A DNA stretch of 64,000 nt, taken from contig CM049314.1 of NCBI GenBank assembly GCA_026874595.1, positions 34,517,229-34,581,228 on the forward strand, written 5' to 3'. The translations under genes were made by a program, and so were the position numbers. Of the stretch, positions 45,330 through 58,520 are shown piece by piece (the stretch's first letter is position 1; every line of letters starts with the position of its first letter). A model generated the notes under the pieces. That model did no database searches and was not told the DNA's origin. It saw only the letters and a program-made list of their open reading frames with translations. The DNA is from Sipunculus nudus. Taxonomy: Eukaryota > Annelida > Sipuncula > Golfingiida > Sipunculidae.

Positions 45330-45516
45330 CTTCTCATGGGATTTATGTAAATGATAAAAAAAATTTTCATAACTAGGATTCAAGGTTTTATATTTCGCTG
45401 TTGCTGAGCTTTGGGTCAGATATGTACATACACCTCAGATTCATATAATTCTATTTATTTGATAACTTAGATTCCTGTCAGATATGATATAACAAATTAA
45501 ATATAGCCATATAAAC

Positions 45517-45704
45517 CAGCCTGTCCCATTTTTCCAGGTAAATGTGTTCTTGTTTCGTTGGAATGTGAACAGTGTATAGCTTGCATTTTGTTTGTTGAAT
45601 TTTATTGACAGTTTTGATTCCTGCCTGAACACTTCACGCATGAAATAGACGCTAGAGCGGCTCGCTGAATCAAGGTTTGTGAAAGCGTAGTTAGCTACCA
45701 CAGA
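45517..45704 (-). CDS. Candidate upstream ectodomain exon, repeat-related
   Basis: The acceptor TCTTCCTACTACCAAG has a good pyrimidine tract; the donor is CTG|GTTTAT. It encodes YAFTNLDSASRSSVYFMREV, then KLSIKFNKQNASYTLFTF and TWKNGTG, with sequons NAS and NGT. Its first half resembles two sequences at 50.85 and 51.2 kb, so it is either a duplicated exon or part of a dispersed repeat. A second acceptor, CTTGATTCAG, at about 45669 would shorten it and change the phase. Confidence 0.45.
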
Positions 45705-46997
45705 CTTGGTAGTAGGAAGATGTGAATAGTGTGTTAATTAGTTCTCATTCAGATTTATACCTACACAAGTCATCTGATCAGATGTGGAGGGCTAAACAGT
45801 CTTATAATAAAATATAAATGCAATTCATATATGAGCAGACACCAGGAGGCTAACATCATCATCTGCTGCAAAGTTCACCTGATTGCATGACACATACTGA
45901 AAGGGATAATTCTGCAGAAAAAGGGCCATTGCATATATAACATGACATGGAAAAATCATTCACAGAATCAATATTTTATGAACATAATAGATAATCACGA
46001 ACATTGAAATGGGCATTCTGTTTGTACAATCATTTAACATTAGTGATACAGTTAGTGGCCTGTTGCCTCCTGCTTGTAATCTGTGCAAGTGTTTGAGCTT
46101 ACAGGCAGATTTTCAGGTGACTGATTACATTATCATTTGCAGTTGGTTCAGTGATGTCCATTCTCTTTGCATGGTTTCTCCTATATGAGTATTTCTGTGG
46201 TTCTCCTGAATCTGTTTTTATGAATTTTCTACATTAGCATTAGGCTTTGTCTTGTCTCATCTAAGAGTGTGACATTAGTGATACCTGGGTGTATCACAAC
46301 GACTGAAATTGATTTATTGTAACAAAAGTAAGGTTCATGTTACAATTTTGGATAGATTGGCATTAGTGAAAGGCAGAAAGCCTATATGTTAACTGCTGTC
46401 TGGTCTATATATAAACACCTCAAGGCATGTGGTAGGAAATGTTCAAGTATGTTGGACATGCATATATACTCAAATGTACACAAATACCTCAATTGCCACA
46501 TGTCACGACATACTATAATATGAAAATCCCTAACAAGCCCTTTAATTCCAATCAAGTCTTTTGCTGTCTTATTTATGACCTCTTTTCCATTACTGCGCCA
46601 AAGTAAAAAAGCAGGACTTTAGCAGTTTTAATCACTCTCGCTGGAATGACTTCAATGGTCACTCACATCGCATCTCATCAAAAATGTCAAAAACAGAAAA
46701 AGTTCCACTTAATATCACAGGAGAGCACGTAAAATGTCACAGGGATATAAATCATTACAAATATACCTGGAGCTCTGTTTCACAAGCGTGATAAAAACGA
46801 TACAGGTACATCACACATCATGCCTGACCTTTACAATAGCTCTTTCCAACAAATGCAGGAAGCTGGCATATTCATTCATACATGATTCTGTGAACCGTCT
46901 TTTTTTCACTTTTCATTATTCATCAGTTTACTTTTACTTAACAATTCTCTTCTGCCTGCTTTCTTCTACTGCAGTTAATTAATAGTTTGCGTTTCAG

Positions 46998-47006
46998 CAG
47001 TTGGTA

Positions 47007-47050
<44 letters not shown>
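46998..47050. repeat. (TA)n microsatellite
   Basis: An AT dinucleotide run of about 45 bases. Confidence 0.95.
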
Positions 47051-47422
47051 TAACATTTATTCACTATAACCTCACCCATGTATCTCTGTCTGTCTCTTTT
47101 GTGTACAATATATTTAAAAAACTTTAATAATACATATTAAATGTTTACTGGGAATGTAGACAACAGTTTGACCACCTGATAGTGACATCTCCTTCAGGTG
47201 GCTCTAATTTCAGAGTTAAAATATAATGTTACAATATTTTAAGGGGTTCTGAATATTCATTTAAGGCTAATAAGAAGGCCTTTATAAATTTTCATTTTAC
47301 AATTGATCTATAAATTTCCTCATGACATTAAGAAATTTGCAAATTTTTAATATTGTGATCCCAGCTTGCTTGACTGTGCTTTCTAACATAAATCTGAAAT
47401 TAAATGTACGGGGACAGTGAGA

Positions 47423-47857
47423 TACTGTGGTTGGCTTTATATTTGCGAGGCTGAAATTTCGCGATTTTTCAGTTTTGAATGTTTCGCGAGGGTTTCATTT
47501 TCGCAATTTCACCAGAAACTATATCAAATCTTAGGTAAAGCCATACCTGTGTGTATCATAAAATGAGAATAATTCATGAGTTTGTGCTATTCTGCTTATA
47601 TAACGATGGTCCCATACACACAGCACAGGTAGTGTAGTTCAAATTCAAGGAAACGTTTACCCTATACCTGCTTGAATGTAATTAATTATTATATTTCTCA
47701 CTGTTCTAAACTATTTACATACAAGTATTGGTTTCACTGAACAAGAAGAACATACTCAACTGGCCAATTATTCCCGAGGGTTTCATTTTCGCGATTATTT
47801 CCTATTCGCGAATATCGCGAAATTAAAACCCTCGCGAACAAAAAGGCAACCACAGTA
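47423..47857. mobile_element. MITE, copy 2, flanked by TA
   Basis: TA at 47423-47424 and 47856-47857 flanks CTGTGGTTGGCTTTATATTTGCGAGG and, inverted, GGTTTTAATTTCGCGATATTCGCG. The TA target and CTGTGG..CCACAG ends fit a mariner/Tc1-type non-autonomous element. It is CpG-rich (several CGCG), hence younger than the copy at 9396. Confidence 0.7.
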
Positions 47858-48294
47858 TTTGCGGACTAAATCATGTTCAAATGGAGGGCAGTATTTTACG
47901 TTTGAACTGTCTGATTGATCTAGATAAAGAGACACTGAGGTGCTGAGGTCTGGTCGGCACATTTGGTACTAAAGAAAAAAGTATATCTTTAATAATGGCA
48001 TATCATATGTAATTTGGATTAGTTTAATCTCTGATGTAGTATTTTGTTCATCCATCTCATGAATCTTACGTAAATATGATATTTTGGCATATATCAGGGG
48101 AAAAAAAAAGTTTTGCCAGAGAAACATGTTAGGCACTTTTGTGTGACAATCTACTATACAATATTTTTCTTTTTCCATAATGTATAATAACCTTTTTCCC
48201 TTCTTTATATTGAGAGGGGCACTTAAGATCTGACACTGCACACTTTGTGGATGCATGAACTGTAATAATGCAGATGATAGTGTATATAACTTAC

Positions 48295-48369
48295 ATTTGC
48301 ACTTCCGGTCATGTTGCGTTAGACAAGGCACAACCTCAAACTGTGACCTTACACATGGAGATCTACATT
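48295..48369 (-). CDS. TNF-receptor-type cysteine-rich repeat exon
   Basis: The minus-strand acceptor TTTTATTTTCAG and perfect donor GTAAGT bound 75 bases, phase 1 to phase 1. They read CRSPCVRSQFEVVPC, then LTQHDRKCKC. The pattern C-x3-C-x8-PC-x6-DRxCxC is the second half of a TNFR cysteine-rich repeat (compare the SSC...DRDTVCGC end of TNFR1 repeat 2). Symmetrical phase-1 exons are usual for such modules. It may be an N-terminal module of the membrane-protein gene downstream, or of a separate TNFR-like gene whose other exons I do not see. Confidence 0.6.
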
Positions 48370-50280
48370 CTGAAAATAAAAAGATAATTTTTTCGGTTAT
48401 AAATCGTATCACTGTACATCAAAACATCACACATTTTCATTTTTTTCCTTTTAAACCTTTTCTAGCACAAAGTGAAGTGTCTATCTCCTCTAGCTTGGTC
48501 ATATGCTTTTGCAAAAATTAAGATACAGTCAGCGTGGCAAAAGCATAAGAAATGATAAAAGTAAATTATCTTGAAAAAAGCGTAATTTTATAAGAAGTAT
48601 ATTAAGCAACAGAAGCATTAGCTGTATATCCAAGGTCTTGCTGCTTTAAGATAAAACCATTTGCCACTAAAAGCTTCTACATTTATATTCAGTGGATATG
48701 TCATATGAGATGGAGAGAGGGTCAGATCGGTGGTTTTAAATCAAAGCTTTGCTGTGTTTTATTGTCTTGTTCAGTGGAGTTCTATAGGTGGGGGCATCCT
48801 TAGATCATGGCTATGCAGCCATCGTTACCACGTATCTCAGGCCACACATAAAAAATCTGATAAAGGAAGTTCTTGTCTGATTTTGTATCACAAGGTAATT
48901 TACCAAAACTCTAGCCATCTGCAAGGATTAATATTAAGTTGCACACACAGGTCTAGAAAAAGAGGTTGCTTTTGACTACATACTACATTAACAGACCACT
49001 CGAAACAATAGTTTTGGCATATGTATTATATTATACAAGGTTATATCACAACTTCCTCAAAGTTTGCAGAGGATCAAAGGCTACACTTTTACAGCTTATT
49101 TTACAGGACACATTAATATATCCATACATGCTTGAAAAAATATGTTATAATACGTAACCAAGATTCTAGGACTTGTATATTTCAACATGTAAACATGTTG
49201 TTACAGGAAACAGAGGGGCCATGATTTCATGTCATATATTCTCCTTCAAATTAAATTGTATCCAAATTTGTAATGTTTATGCTTGGCTTACAGCCAATAC
49301 AGATGCCTGCTCTCATGCAGTGCTGCAGAACTCCACTTTGCCCACACCTTGTGGATTACCTTTGTCAAGTATGTCATTGTAGGACTGTATGGAATGTGGA
49401 AAAGTATATATTCTATTTTGACTTGGCTTGACCATAACTGATATAACATCTAGGAAATGTTGATTTATGTGTTTGTACATACATGATGTGTTTGTATATA
49501 TAATGTAAGAAATATGAACATCCTTTAATGTAACATGTTTGGCCAGCTAGTTGCAGAAACCAGATTTTGGGGAAGGGGGGGGGGGGGGGGGGGACGTATG
49601 TTAGATGGTTAGTGACCCAGCAGATCTATGTATTATTGATGACTGGCTCATGATCCCCTGTATCAGCTTGGTTTACAACCAAACACCATTAATCAACTAG
49701 TCAATCTTCAGATCTCATCTATCATTCAACAACATCAGTCGTGATTGGATGACAGTAATACACAGCTCAGTGTCAGAGAAAATAAACACAACACCTGCTT
49801 CATGGTTTAAAAAGTCTCAGAGGCCTTGATGAAATCCAGGAAATACAAGCCAAAACTCTAGCTGTTCCTTTTTTTGTACTTTTATACCAGTCATTTGCTG
49901 ACGTCATTTGCTGAGTAATCAATGAATTATTAATGACTGCTATTTTCACAATTAAAATGAGTGACCCTTGGGTCTTGATGCTCAGCTTGCTTCACTAATA
50001 GAATGTATTATCATTGTCAGGTTTTGTTTTTACTGAGAATATAAACAACACTGTTTGGAAGAAACAAGAAGAGGAAAAGGATGACAGACTTGATTTTGCC
50101 TAAGCAAAATGACAGTTTATAAGTGTTGAGAAATGAGTGGTGTAAACCATATAATTCAAAATGCAATGACACAAACATAATATGCCAGCTAGTACTTATG
50201 ATGTAATATCTTACATGTAAATACTGCAAACCTGGAGATGTTAAGGCTATTTAGGAAGTTTCTCACGCTCAAACTAAGGG
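48370..50280. other. No gene recognised
   Basis: AT-rich DNA without supported exons. A poly(G) run lies at 49568-49593, and a copy of the dispersed end GACCCTTGGGTCTTGATGCTCAGC at 49964, in reverse relative to 16.44 kb. Confidence 0.35.
49568..49593. repeat. Poly(G) run
   Basis: A G homopolymer of about 20 bases after a GGGGAA lead-in. Confidence 0.9.
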
Positions 50281-50287
50281 TAAAATT

Positions 50288-50795
50288 AAACTGGTGATGT
50301 AGGACTAGAGTCCGGACTTGGACTTGAGTCCAAACTCAGGTCCATTTTTAAGGACTCGGACTTGTACATAGACTTGGAGGTAAGGACTGGAGAAATCAGT
50401 CCGAGTCCATCTCGAGTGCAGTAGAAAAGTAAACTCTGTCACATAACAATGGACCACATGGATGAACTACTAACAGAACATTAAAACAAATAAAATTATA
50501 CATACTCAATTTTAGCTGTGCATCAAGGGCTAAACTTAGTTAAATATTCAAATAAAGGACACCTGTAAACTAACCTTATATCTGCACGATTATCTTAATT
50601 ATCCTTTTTAAAATTCTTTTAATAAAAATACTTGTATTGAACTGGGACTTGGACTCAGGTTGCAAATTATGACTCAGAACAATGAAGGTGGACTTGGACT
50701 CAAACTGCATGGACTCTGACATGGACTTGGACTTGAGTGGCCTAGACTCAGGCTTGCACTACGATTTTGATGGTGTGGACTTGACTACATCACTG
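50288..50795. mobile_element. GGACTTGGACT-rich inverted-end element
   Basis: The left end GTGATGTAGGACTAGAGTCC and right end GGACTTGACTACATCAC are inverted. Both ends are packed with GGACTT/GAGTCC words and the centre is AT-rich. A partial relative lies at 26870-27130. Confidence 0.6.
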
Positions 50796-50836
50796 AACTA
50801 AACAACCAGATGGATTTCAGTCTACAGGTGATTTTC

Positions 50837-51242
50837 ATCTTCTTTCTACCAAGTCTGTGGTAGCTACACTTTCACAGACCTTGATTCACTGAGATGCCCT
50901 GTCATTAATTTCAAGAATCATGAAAATTCTGTAAGTATTTGGGCTGAAATCAAAGTTGCCGATCAAATCCAAATCAAATTAAATACACTGTTCACACATC
51001 ATCTGGACAAGGGTTTAGATGGCTTATTTGATTGATCAAACTCTTGATGCCTTCCTGGCATCTTAATATTTGGTCTATATCTAACACCAGATGTGTTTCA
51101 GCAGCCACATATAACAAGTTCAAGCAAGTCATTACATTGGTTCAATTCCTTTGATCATTATTCATGTAATAGATGCCATGAAGGCTTACTGAAACAAGGT
51201 CTGTGAAAGTACAGGTGCCATACACTTGATAGAATGAAGATT
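50837..51242. repeat. Inverted pair of exon-like repeats
   Basis: The plus-strand copy 50837-50900 (TCTACCAAGTCTGTGGTAGC, then ACTTTCACAGACCTTGATTCA) and the minus-strand copy 51242-51185 face each other about 400 bases apart. Both resemble the start of the candidate exon at 45704. Confidence 0.6.
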
Positions 51243-54200
51243 GCTGATCACTGGTGACTAGAGAAAAGGGCACACTCTTGGGAAAAAGACCTTAAATTGG
51301 CAAGGGGGCTTTGGTGTAGAGAATCACTAAGCAGTAATTTAACTGACAACCTTGCAGTTGAAATGAACCTGTGTGCACAAGCAGCTGAAAGAAAGACTTA
51401 ATGCTTGAGCCAATCAAAGTCATAAAATGTCTTGCAAAGAAATTCAATGGTAATTTCAGTAACACCATGCATGAGCTGGATTCCATCACATTTAAAATTT
51501 TTTTGTCTGACAGGATACCAGACAGCTGCTCTGAGAAGCTAAGAAGACAACACAGGACTTCTTCCATTGGAAATGGCTGGCTAGAATTTCACAGAACCAT
51601 TCTAACTCTCTTAAATCTTGGATTTTCTTTATTGGGCATGTCCTGTTGCGACCATTCAAGTTGCCTTGCCAAAGCTCAAGATCCTGCGTCAAGGTTTACT
51701 GCTACTAGCTATAGGCTCAGCAGTATAAGCAGAGATCAATGTTAGGACAAAGGATTACCTTGCTTAATTTGTTTCTCAATTTATCTATCAAATTGTTTGA
51801 TAGGTAAATTAGTTGAAGCTAGACAATACCATTTGTAAAGGTACAACCAGAACAAGAAGACATTCAATGAACCATAAAAGTTACAATTCACTGCCAGATC
51901 CAGAGCATGTTTTCATGGTTTTTCAACCACTCTTAGGCTAAAACTGAACAAGAATGCCTCAGATTACCACACAATAAATTGCTCAGATTATAGCAGAGTA
52001 TAGAACTAAAATTTGTGGAATTACTTTAATAATTGCCTGTATTGCATGCAGTCTAGTCTTTTGATGCCATTAAATGATTGTAATCCATTTCACCAAAAGG
52101 GTGCATGCCCATTAAGATATCTATCTAAAACTTTTCCAAAAGATTTTATATTTTCACAACATGGGCACTAATGGGAAAGCCAATAAGGCTTTAAGATTTT
52201 TTTTTATGAAATAAAAGACTATAATTATGACAAAAAACAAACATATATATAATAAAACTCTGGATTTTTCTTTATCTATGTAGTAGTCATGGTAACATGG
52301 AATTTCTTAGAAGAGAATCCAGCGTTAAATAGTTGTTTCTTAAGAATATTTTCAACACGAATAACCATTCAATCATTAGTTTGAAAATGTATTAGTTTTG
52401 CTTTTGCTTGTGACAAGCCACCCTGAATGTCATCAGTTTCTTTATTTATACATGGTGAAAAATACCTTGTTTTGTCAAATATGGCATAAATTGCATCTCA
52501 CAAGTATATTTCAAGATTGGAGTTTTGGTTTCATTCTAGTAAATACTGCCTATCCCAAATTTTTTAAGTACAGCTTAAAGGAAATGAACTCACATTTATG
52601 CAAATACTGCAAAATTCCAATGGTTCCCAAGGTGGAACAGACATGGTCAAATGCTTCTTTTCTGTTAATGTTAATTTACCCCTTACTGCATGCAATGCTG
52701 ACAGGCAAATATAAATGTCAAATTGGGTATTAATTCTACAAGTTTTTGATTTCTGATGGATCATGTCCATGTCAATAACAATACATGCTGATTTATGCTG
52801 ATTCCATCAGAAACCTTTCATGTGCAGCTAGAGGTTTTGATCAACCAACCATCAATCAATCACCTGACATCTGATGTACTCTGATACCCTGCTAAAAAAA
52901 AGCATCACATGTTTGGCTGAAAAAAAAACAGACTGGTTCAGTCTCTAAATGCAAAGGGCTGCATTATATCATATTCCTAAATATAGCTGTCCTTGAATGA
53001 CTGTTACTGGAGGTAGCATGGTACTGCTGCTGGGTGATGAATTGTTTCTAGTATTCTCTTGGTGATAAGATGCCATTCCTCAGCTGGTCTGTGACAATAG
53101 TTTCATGTATAAATGTAAAATTCAAATGCCAGGTCACTGTCACTAAAATATTTGTTATATTTTCTGTTTCACACCAGGAAAAAGTCCCAATAACTCTACT
53201 TCTGGTTTTCCTTATGCTGTATGTTCTGCCTACCAGCTTCTCTTCTTTCCTCCAAATTATTAAAACATGTCACTCAAAAATGTATCCATATTATATTTGA
53301 TGGTGGTGGCACTTAACCATGGTCATGCAACTTCTCTCTGGGAACAATGGAAAGTGTGCCCTAAGGGGGTTCATTTTTCTGATAAAGTCCTGAGAAATTA
53401 GACATTAATTTACAATGGGTCTATCATGGCCCCAAATGTCTAAAACTATGCCTGTGTATCCACTGAAACAGAATCTTGGCTTGAAATCTGCCCATGGAAA
53501 ACCCATCCCTGACAAAGAAACAGCACAAAAATGGGTAAAGTTAGTATATCACTTGAATAAATTTAACACAATAAATATCCAGACAAAATATTTCCTTGGA
53601 GGTCATAATTAGCATTTTGGACATCAATCCTGTTCCAATCACCTTTTGAATGTGCTCCACATGGTACATGAAGTGGTGATTTGCAGTCTGGTGTGATAAG
53701 CTTGATGTCCACAATGAAAAATATGCAGAGGAGTAATATGAACAGTGAGTACAGGGGGGAGTCAACATTTAAACTTACTGTAACACCGCAGCAATTCTTC
53801 TTTCACATCCACCATTTCATTGACATCAAATTATCACAACACACCATTTACTTGCAAATTTGTGGGGTATATGTCATCTCTTTGACGTTCCATCGAAGAG
53901 CAGGTGCCATGTTTGACATATATTTATTATTTACCATAGTGATCTGTGCAAAAGCAACTTGTTTATATGCTAAGCTTTCACATGAATCACTATTATTATA
54001 CCTCCCCCCAAAAGGTATAAATTTTTAACATTGGTTGGTTACTTGGTTGTCTCTTGGCAGCTTTACTCAAAAGGTTATGAAAAGATTTTGATTAAATCGG
54101 TTAGATGGCTATTGTAACACTGGAATAACATTTATATCCATTAATATGAGTAGCACATAAAACAAGGAGCCTGGAGCCTTGAAGAGGTATACATTTGGTC

Positions 54201-55239
54201 TTGAACTACTTTCTAGTTACCAAAATGTTGTGACAGGTATCTAAGAATAAAGCTTAACCAATCCTATACTAGTAAGACAGATGAGAAACAACTTTTAAAA
54301 TTTTTCTTCATTTTATCACATGGAAATCATAATATTGAATTTGAGATACAGTAAAATATGCTGAGGTTACATTAATTCCTGGTTAACATCTAACCTTCTT
54401 TACTGACATCATAAAGGCAATGCAAAATGTATTCCATATGAGCTTTCTATGAGCAGCCATATTGCTGCCAGACACAATTATATATAAATAAACAAATTTT
54501 ATAGACTCGCTTATCACAGAAAAATAAGAAATTTCATTTATAATTCAACATGAAACCAATTATGATAACCAATATACTTTTTTTCCTGGCAACACAACCT
54601 AGTATTTGCATGGATCTCCACAATTACAATAAATCCTTTTTTACTATTCTGATACCAGTTTATCTTTGTGGATATTATAAGTATTACAGAGACAAATACT
54701 TAAATATAGAAAATCAACTTATTTGATGAAATGGTATTCTACTAACAGTTCATCACTGTGTTTTCTTATTTATAAGAATTATATAATAATTTCAGAATAT
54801 CTGCAAAGATGCTATCACATTCTCTTAACAAGTAAATAATGTTGGTTCTCCAAACTTCAATATATTTATAATATGTATTTATTCTTTAGTTTATCATGCA
54901 CTAGCATATTACCATTCATTATTTCACACTTGACCTTTTTTATATATTCCAAAATATAAAAGATGGTGCTACGTATGATATTTTGGAACATTTTCTGATA
55001 GATGGCACTGCAACAGAACCTTCATGAAATTTTAAATAATGTCTGTTTCCTGAGAATTTCTAGGAAAGCGACCATCATTAAGACACAACTAATGGCTTGG
55101 CTTCATTCTGACATATATGGTAGACTAAAGCATCCATTTCTGAGGCTCTGACACAGAGGACTTGTGTGACAAATATTTATGGTAGCACCACCATCTGTTA
55201 TAAAATACACTTGTGAATTGGCCTCCTATTCTTAAATAC

Positions 55240-55242
55240 AGT

Positions 55243-55281
<39 letters not shown>
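55240..55281. repeat. (CT)n microsatellite
   Basis: A dinucleotide run of about 40 bases. Confidence 0.95.
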
Positions 55282-55284
<3 letters not shown>

Positions 55285-55458
55285 TCATATATTTATATAT
55301 AAAATCAATGTGATACATGTAGAAGTTCAATACATCACAGTAAAAGGGCTCTACTGTGCAGGGGAACAGGAATAATGTATGTACCATATATAGTTAATTT
55401 AACTTTTTACTTGAGGGGAGAGCACTTCTGAAAGCTGTCCTTATACATACATACTTAC

Positions 55459-55459
<1 letters not shown>

Positions 55460-55502
<43 letters not shown>
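55460..55502. repeat. (TA)n microsatellite
   Basis: A dinucleotide run of about 40 bases following ACATACATAC. Confidence 0.95.
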
Positions 55503-55507
<5 letters not shown>

Positions 55508-57439
55508 CAGTACTGTCATATAATATTATAAATTCAAGCTAACTATATACATTACATAAAATTTATCATTATATACATATATATGTTAGGATCAAACTGA
55601 AAATGAAAGTGAAACATGCATTCACCTCAATTATTGGACCTTTAGACCTATTAATTAAATGACCAAACACACTGATAACATGCATGGTTATAACATTAAG
55701 AAATGCAGCAAGAACAGAGAAGACTATAAGCTATATCCACCAATTTAAAATGTGGTACCTTACATTTCTTTAAAGGGACTTGAGTGGTCCAGCTGGATTA
55801 CTGCTAGCATGATGGGGCACCTAATCTCCACTTGAAACAATACAAATTTCCATGATGTCAGAACTAGTTCTGATTGTTGTTATATATACTGAAAACAATG
55901 TCACAGGTATAGTCATTTTATTTAATTATTTTAGGTCACTGTTTCATACAGATAGGACCAATTTCAGTACAGACACTGGAAATACTAATTTGTGCTGTGT
56001 AGTATATAATTCAACGGTTACAAGTATGGAAGCCCTGATTCTGTACAAGTAATTTCTCTCCAGAGATTGCTCCAGACGGTAATTAATTAAACCTTGACTG
56101 GAATAATCCACAAGACATGTTCACCTTGTCTGAGGTAGCTGTCTGCTAAATAGTGTGTGTACAGGGTAGTTGTTCCAACTTGTCTAAGTGGTGTATATAA
56201 ATGAAGCAATTAGCAGAAAGACCAATAATTTGACACTTAATTGGATCTTAGCAAGTGACCTGCACATGTCTGGGCAAAATGGAGCTGGCACTCAAGAGGT
56301 ATCAATCACCTCCCATAGGCCTCCAGAACACTGAACTGCACATGGCTAAAGATCTGGTCACTCGTAATTACTTCAAATGGTGTGAAGGAAATGTTCAGAG
56401 TTTTTATGATGCATATTTAGAATGATGTCAGAAGCAACAGATGGTTTCATAGTGTATCAGTTATTTTTCATCTAGGGCCTCTAAAAGACATGGGGAATTT
56501 GTGATTATAGTTTTAAGTTAGGTCGGTTTGGCATTTTGACATGTCACAATTTAAAGGCCAGAACTGTGATAATGACATGGCCCTTCCCCCTTTTCCTGCC
56601 CTTATTACTGTGTAGGAAATGGCTCACTGGCCTCTTAAGTTTCAGGGTAGGGCACAGGACTTTATGCTGGGAGATTAGATTTCTTTGAGCCAAGGAGTGG
56701 TGAGCTTTTTTATTACTGTTGGCCTCAACCAAGGGTGAGCCCTCTGCAGACTTAATTAATAGGAAGGCTGTGTGCAGGTCCTACATGGCAATTAAGACAC
56801 AGCAATGACAATGATTACACACCCAGGCCCTGCAGGTCTAGTAAACATGATACAAGTAAGAGACAGGGCGTACTACCACCCAGTCACATAGTCCAAAACT
56901 TAAACTCAGTTTAGCACATCAGTAAGAACACTTGACCTAGCACTGAAGTTTACCTCTATATTGAATCCACAATTATTATTATGGGTGGGGACTATTGGGA
57001 AGGTTACCATCTTGACTTGATTTTGTAACCATTACGTAGTATCTGTACGGTTAGGATGTGGCCTAATGGTTAATGAACAACAAAGCTGAATTTAGGTTCC
57101 TGGTTCAAACTGCACTAGAGCTTTGAAGGAAAGAAAATGGTAAAACTTCATAAGAACCTCAGATTTACAGCAATCCTGTATGTATTAACCATTTATGACT
57201 TTGGATATTTCCTATATCCCCAAACATATAAATCCTGAAGTCCAGATCGAAGGCTTGATAATATTTTATAAACAATACTAAGTTAGGAATGATTGCCTTC
57301 ATCACTACTCAGTAAAAAGTGCTACTGACAAGCCATGGACTATCTTTTTAAAGAAAGCATCATGTGTGTATATATCTGCCTCACTGATGCCTATTGAAAA
57401 TCAAATAGACATTTTTAATGAGAGGGCCGTTTAAAATTG

Positions 57440-57482
57440 ATTAGCCCAGTGCCTGAGAACCATACCTTTTATTTTTTTGGCC
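57440..57482. repeat. Solo end of the GCCTGAGAACCATACC MITE
   Basis: GTGCCTGAGAACCATACC, then TTTTATTTTTTTGGCCTT, match the right end of the element at 62579-62918 almost base for base. Confidence 0.65.
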
Positions 57483-58369
57483 TTAGTTCTCATGTTTACT
57501 GATATTGTTTCTTTTACAGTCAGTGTGTTCAGCAAAATGGCAGTATAGAATTCATCCTTAACCTTTTATAAATGATTCACACTCATTTTAACAGGACTGT
57601 GATTTTATCTCAGATATTTAGTATCCCAGCTGATTCAAACAATACCAAAAAATCTCAATTCTTGAAAGTCTTCTGTGGAACCAGGTCCTTATGAAGCTGA
57701 CATTTATTAACCTCGCGACCAGCTATATCTGTTTTCCATTCCAATGCTGAGGTATTTAAGAACACCATGTTGCGATGCTGAATAATTGGACTGCTGATCC
57801 ATCCAAAGCATACCAGTATATTTGATTACACATGCTGACATCAATTACTGGCAAACAATCAGTGTTTCTATGACACCATCAAGGACAAAGCAATGTTATA
57901 TCTGCGTTATCACTCAAACCTGTCTTTTTTTAATATCCTCCAACAAAATCCTTCACCAAGCGGAAACAGTGAATTCATGTTCCAGCAATAACAATATTTA
58001 ACCTCATATACGTCTCCCATATTCATATATCAGGAGGACAAGCTAATGGGGTTGATGAGTTCATTTCTGTATCAACAGTGGGTTCATCTTTTTTTTGTGC
58101 ATGGGAGACATTCTTAGGGCACCCTCCCCCCACCACTCTTTGCTGAAAAAAATGTGAAAAAAGAGTAATAAGGAAATCCTAAAAAAAGTGACTCTTTTAA
58201 AAAAGAGTGATTAGGCAGGCCAGTATAGAAAAGGTATGTGAATAGCCAGCTTTAACCAACACCTTAGCTATCCTACCCCAGACACAACAAGTCACTCCAT
58301 ATACTGACATAATCTACTGATCATCTCACAATTTTTAGCAAATAATACAATGGCAGGGCCTGAGTATAA

Positions 58370-58520
58370 AATCATCGATGACAGAATCCATCATCGTTCT
58401 CCATTTGCGTCACCCCAGGTCTGACACTGATGTGATCGGGACAACAAGATTTATCCCGATGTGACGTTGCGACGGGACCTGACCAGCGGGAGATGTCTCC
58501 CGGGGCAACATCCAGGATGG
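58370..58520. other. CpG-rich patch
   Basis: About ten CpGs fall in 150 bases (for example GTGACGTTGCGACGGGACC), unlike the surrounding AT-rich DNA, with an imperfect palindrome ATCGGGA...TCCCGAT. It could be a promoter or untranslated first exon of the minus-strand gene; no core promoter is evident. Confidence 0.3.

Noticed and set aside
49173-49382. A Cys-containing plus-strand segment (ACSHAVLQ...TPCGLP) considered as an exon
   Set aside because: No partner exon in phase and a poor donor.
51401-51745. A 114-codon plus-strand frame
   Set aside because: No recognisable domain and no splice sites in phase. The antisense frame is also open, so it is probably chance.
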